A stretch of DNA of 7,916 nucleotides, taken from contig JAQTXY010000073.1 of the NCBI GenBank assembly GCA_028688535.1, forward strand, positions 1 through 7,916, given 5' to 3'. Position numbers and translations under genes: made by a program. Under the pieces are notes generated by a model. That model was given only the letters and a program-made list of their open reading frames with translations, did no database searches and was not told where the DNA came from. Below are positions 5,679 through 7,916 of this stretch, one piece after another; within the stretch, counting starts at the first letter, position 1; each line of letters opens with the position of its first letter. Origin of the DNA: Methanothrix sp. (GTDB lineage Archaea > Halobacteriota > Methanosarcinia > Methanotrichales > Methanotrichaceae).

Positions 5679-7544
5679 TTGCAATTACTCTTAATCCACT
5701 CTGATTTCATTGAGTTCGAGGCCAAGAAGCCTACGAAGATGGCGGAAGAAATCGATGACTCGGCTAAAAAAGGCCGGTTGGAAGAGGCCCTCTGCGCCTT
5801 TATTGCCGTGGAGAAGTTCGATGAAGACGATCCCGATGCGGTTATAGCTGAAGGCGTCAAGCAGATCGCCGACGTGGCAGGCCAGGTGAAAGCTGCCAGG
5901 ATCATGCTCTACCCCTATGCGCACCTCAGTGCAGCGCTCTCCACTCCCGCGACGGCAGTAAAAATTCTCAAAGGCATGCAAGAAACCCTTTCCGCGAACT
6001 TTGAGGTCATGCGCGCCCCCTTCGGCTGGTACAAAGCCTTTACCATCAGTTGCAAGGGCCATCCTCTCTCCGAGCTGTCCCGATCCATCAAGCTCGGGGA
6101 GGGCGAGGTGGTCTCCGAGGCCCTCAAGTCTGAGGCCAAAGCCGTATCCTACTGGAAGGTCCTTGACCAGGATGGCAGCCTGATTGATGCCGACAAGTTC
6201 GACTTCACCGGCCACGAGAAGCTGCAGAAGTTCGCCAACTATGAGATATCCAAAGCCAGAGCAGTGGACCGGGTTCCCCCGCATGTGGAACTGATGAGGC
6301 GCTTGGAGCTGGTCGACTACGAGCCAGGCTCTGATCCAGGCAACATGCGTTTCTATCCCAAAGGCAGGCTCATCAAATCGCTTCTGGAAAACTATGTGCT
6401 GGACAAGGCTTCGGATATGGGCGCCATGGAGGTGGAGACGCCCATCATGTACGACATGGAGCATCCCACTCTCAAGAAGTACCTGGACAGATTCCCGGCC
6501 CGGCAGTATCAGATTGATTCCGATAAGAAAAAGCTCTTCCTGAGATTCGCGGCATGCTTTGGCCAGTTTCTCATGGGCCATGACATGTCCATCTCCTACA
6601 AGGCCATGCCCCTCAAGATGGTCGAGATCACCCGTTACTCCTTCCGGCGCGAGCAGCGCGGTGAACTGGTCGGCATCCGCCGCCTGAGGGCATTTACCAT
6701 GCCGGATATGCACACTCTGGCACGCGATATGTTATCTGCCATGGAGGAATTCAAAAAACAGTACCTGGCCAGCATCGCATTGCTGAACGAGGTGGGCATT
6801 GATCTGGCTGACTACGAGGTGGCCATCCGATTCACCAAGGACTTCTACAATGAGAACCGCGAGTTTATCGAGGGCCTGGTGGACATCGTCAAGAAGCCCG
6901 TTCTCATCGAGATGTGGGATGAGAGGTTCTTTTACTTCGTGCTCAAGTTCGAGTTCAACTTCGTGGATACCCTGGATAAGGCCAGTGCTCTATCTACCGT
7001 GCAGATCGATGTGGAGAACGCAGAGCGCTACGACATCACCTACATCGATGAGGCAGGAGAGAAACAGCAGCCTATTCTGCTGCATTGCTCCCCCTCCGGG
7101 GCCATAGAGCGGGTCATGTATGCCATTTTAGAGAAGGCGGCCCGTCTCTCTGAGGAAGGCAAGCTTCCCATGCTCCAGACCTGGCTCTCTCCCACCCAGA
7201 TCAGAGTCATACCTGTGGCTGAAAGGCACCAGGCCCGTGCCCTGGAGATCGCAGCGGAGCTCGGGTTTAGGACTGACATCGATGACCGCGACGAGACTGT
7301 CGGCAAGAAGATTCGTGATGCAGGTAGAGAGTGGATACCCTACGTAGTGGTGATAGGCGATGAGGAGCTGGAATCTGGCAAGCTCTCAGTTACCATTCGC
7401 GCCGAGTCAACACCCAAGTCTCCAGCCAAATCCAAGATGACTGCGGAATACCTGCGCAGAAGAGTCACGACTGAGACCGCAGGCAAACCCTGGCGCAGAC
7501 TGCCGCTGCCCATGAAGCTCTCCGAGCGGCCCAAGTTCATATAA
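5679..7544 (+). CDS. thrS: Threonyl-tRNA synthetase, archaeal type with DTD-like editing domain
   Basis: A complete 621-residue class II synthetase that charges tRNA-Thr with threonine in the cytoplasm. The archaeal amino-terminal editing domain (residues 1-about 140) resembles D-aminoacyl-tRNA deacylase and removes mischarged serine. It shows [14 protein letters not shown] (His82) and GWYKAF (Tyr118, Lys119), matching the catalytic region known from Pyrococcus. The catalytic core (about 200-490) has motif 1 around Pro255, motif 2 as [10 protein letters not shown] with downstream RAFTMPDMH, and motif 3 as SGAIERVM. The zinc ligands expected in the family are visible as Cys293 (AACFGQ), His345 (PDMHT) and His469 (LLHCS). 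The anticodon-binding domain (about 498 to the end) carries [28 protein letters not shown] and [13 protein letters not shown]. The editing and catalytic domains are fused, unlike the split versions of some Crenarchaeota. The start is TTG behind AGGTGA. Monocistronic layout, ending in a strong stem-loop. Confidence 0.97.
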   Translation: MQLLLIHSDFIEFEAKKPTKMAEEIDDSAKKGRLEEALCAFIAVEKFDEDDPDAVIAEGVKQIADVAGQVKAARIMLYPYAHLSAALSTPATAVKILKGMQETLSANFEVMRAPFGWYKAFTISCKGHPLSELSRSIKLGEGEVVSEALKSEAKAVSYWKVLDQDGSLIDADKFDFTGHEKLQKFANYEISKARAVDRVPPHVELMRRLELVDYEPGSDPGNMRFYPKGRLIKSLLENYVLDKASDMGAMEVETPIMYDMEHPTLKKYLDRFPARQYQIDSDKKKLFLRFAACFGQFLMGHDMSISYKAMPLKMVEITRYSFRREQRGELVGIRRLRAFTMPDMHTLARDMLSAMEEFKKQYLASIALLNEVGIDLADYEVAIRFTKDFYNENREFIEGLVDIVKKPVLIEMWDERFFYFVLKFEFNFVDTLDKASALSTVQIDVENAERYDITYIDEAGEKQQPILLHCSPSGAIERVMYAILEKAARLSEEGKLPMLQTWLSPTQIRVIPVAERHQARALEIAAELGFRTDIDDRDETVGKKIRDAGREWIPYVVVIGDEELESGKLSVTIRAESTPKSPAKSKMTAEYLRRRVTTETAGKPWRRLPLPMKLSERPKFI

Positions 7545-7547
7545 ATT

Positions 7548-7624
7548 AAGCGGAATCAAGCCGCACGACGCAGGCGCAAAAAGCGCGCCTGCCCTTGCAT
7601 CGTGCGGCTGGATTTCGGCTTTTT
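7548..7624 (+). terminator. Long stem-loop terminator between thrS and the convergent gene
   Basis: AGCCGCACGA (7559-7568) pairs with TCGTGCGGCT (7600-7609), and inside it GCAGGCGC (7570-7577) pairs with GCGCCTGC (7585-7592) around an A-rich loop. Flanking AAGCGGAATC and GATTTCGGCTT extend the stem imperfectly. A TTTTT run (7620-7624) follows on the plus strand. In the other direction the loop itself becomes a T-run, so it may also stop the convergent gene whose last codon is at 7654. Confidence 0.8.
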
Positions 7625-7653
7625 CTTGTCAAAATATATGTTTATTATTATAA

Positions 7654-7916
7654 TTATGCTTCGGCCATAGGGTGTCGATCCACTCCCGGCCCGCCCGGCA
7701 CATAAAATATCCTACCCAAATCGCTGTAGTAGTTGCCCAGGGTGCCGTTATCCCAGCGGTTGCTCTGCCCAAGGTCGTAAGCATTGCAGCCATTGTCGAT
7801 GAGGTGGTTGGAAAAGAGGAGATTCCAGCCGGAGGAGAATGATAGATAGATGCCGTATCCGTTCTCTATTGCCGTATTATTTTGCAGAGTGTTGTTGCTG
7901 GCGTGAGTTGCGAGCT
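7654..7916 (-). CDS. Beta-helix (NosD-like) surface protein, carboxy-terminal part (cut by window edge)
   Basis: The last 86 residues of a minus-strand gene that enters from the right edge and stops at TAA (7656-7654). It shows Asn-rich beta-helix coils (THASNNTLQNNTAIENG, SSGWNLLFSNHLIDNG) and then the familiar closing signature of archaeal NosD/periplasmic copper-binding-like repeats: NAYDLGQSNRWDNGTLGNYY, then SD, an aromatic stretch, and VPGGPGVDRHP. Such proteins are secreted right-handed helices involved in binding or in carbohydrate chemistry; this fragment does not say which. It ends nine residues after PGG with no membrane anchor, so the mature protein is probably soluble or wall-bound unless anchored at its other end. 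It converges on thrS, with the stem-loop between them. Codon use is GC-balanced, unlike the AT-rich beta-helix gene at 2525-4309. Confidence 0.85.
   Translation of the reverse strand, partial: LATHASNNTLQNNTAIENGYGIYLSFSSGWNLLFSNHLIDNGCNAYDLGQSNRWDNGTLGNYYSDLGRIFYVPGGPGVDRHPMAEA

Noticed and set aside
5691..6713. A 340-codon open frame on the minus strand
   Set aside because: It lies wholly antisense to the threonyl-tRNA synthetase, whose motifs fix the coding strand; the long frame follows from the GC-rich codon pattern.

Overview
The window looks like a piece of a methanogenic archaeon chromosome, most likely Methanosarcinales and probably Methanothrix/Methanosaeta-like. The main reasons are a 2-amino-3,7-dideoxy-D-threo-hept-6-ulosonate (ADTH) synthase of the archaeal aromatic amino acid pathway, a threonyl-tRNA synthetase with the archaeal D-tyrosyl-deacylase-like editing domain, exported beta-helix (NosD-like) proteins, and TTTAAATA/TTATATAA-type archaeal TATA boxes. 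Genus-level placement is inference.

Left block (1-1340, minus strand): a well-formed promoter and Shine-Dalgarno drive the ADTH synthase gene from a TTG start. It is followed after 74 bases by the 5' part of a gene for an exported, surface-type protein that runs off the window edge.

Middle scar (about 1385-2340): no intact gene is visible. It holds the tail of a small zinc-ribbon gene (possibly frameshifted), an amino-terminal fragment of an IS256-family transposase, a possible carboxy-terminal gene remnant, and one strong GC-rich hairpin between two short near-identical direct repeats. It reads as a decayed insertion site.

AT-rich islet (about 2340-5560, plus strand): two overlapping genes, markedly poorer in G+C than either flank (hand count 12/60 G+C at 5281-5340 against 29/60 at 6361-6420). 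The first encodes a secreted, sequon-rich protein with a lectin-like (ConA/MAM-like) domain, an Ig-like domain and a beta-helix. The second encodes an exported protein with a compact Trp-Asp-Lys-Ile-Pro-Gly domain and three carboxy-terminal membrane segments. They probably form a two-gene cell-surface unit, perhaps a secreted recognition protein and its membrane anchor. This is the least explained part of the window.

Right block (5667-7916): threonyl-tRNA synthetase starts at TTG behind an AGGTGA ribosome site and ends at a long stem-loop with a T-run. Another beta-helix gene, cut by the window end, converges on it from the minus strand.

Housekeeping genes thus flank a decayed mobile-element scar and a foreign-looking surface-protein pair.
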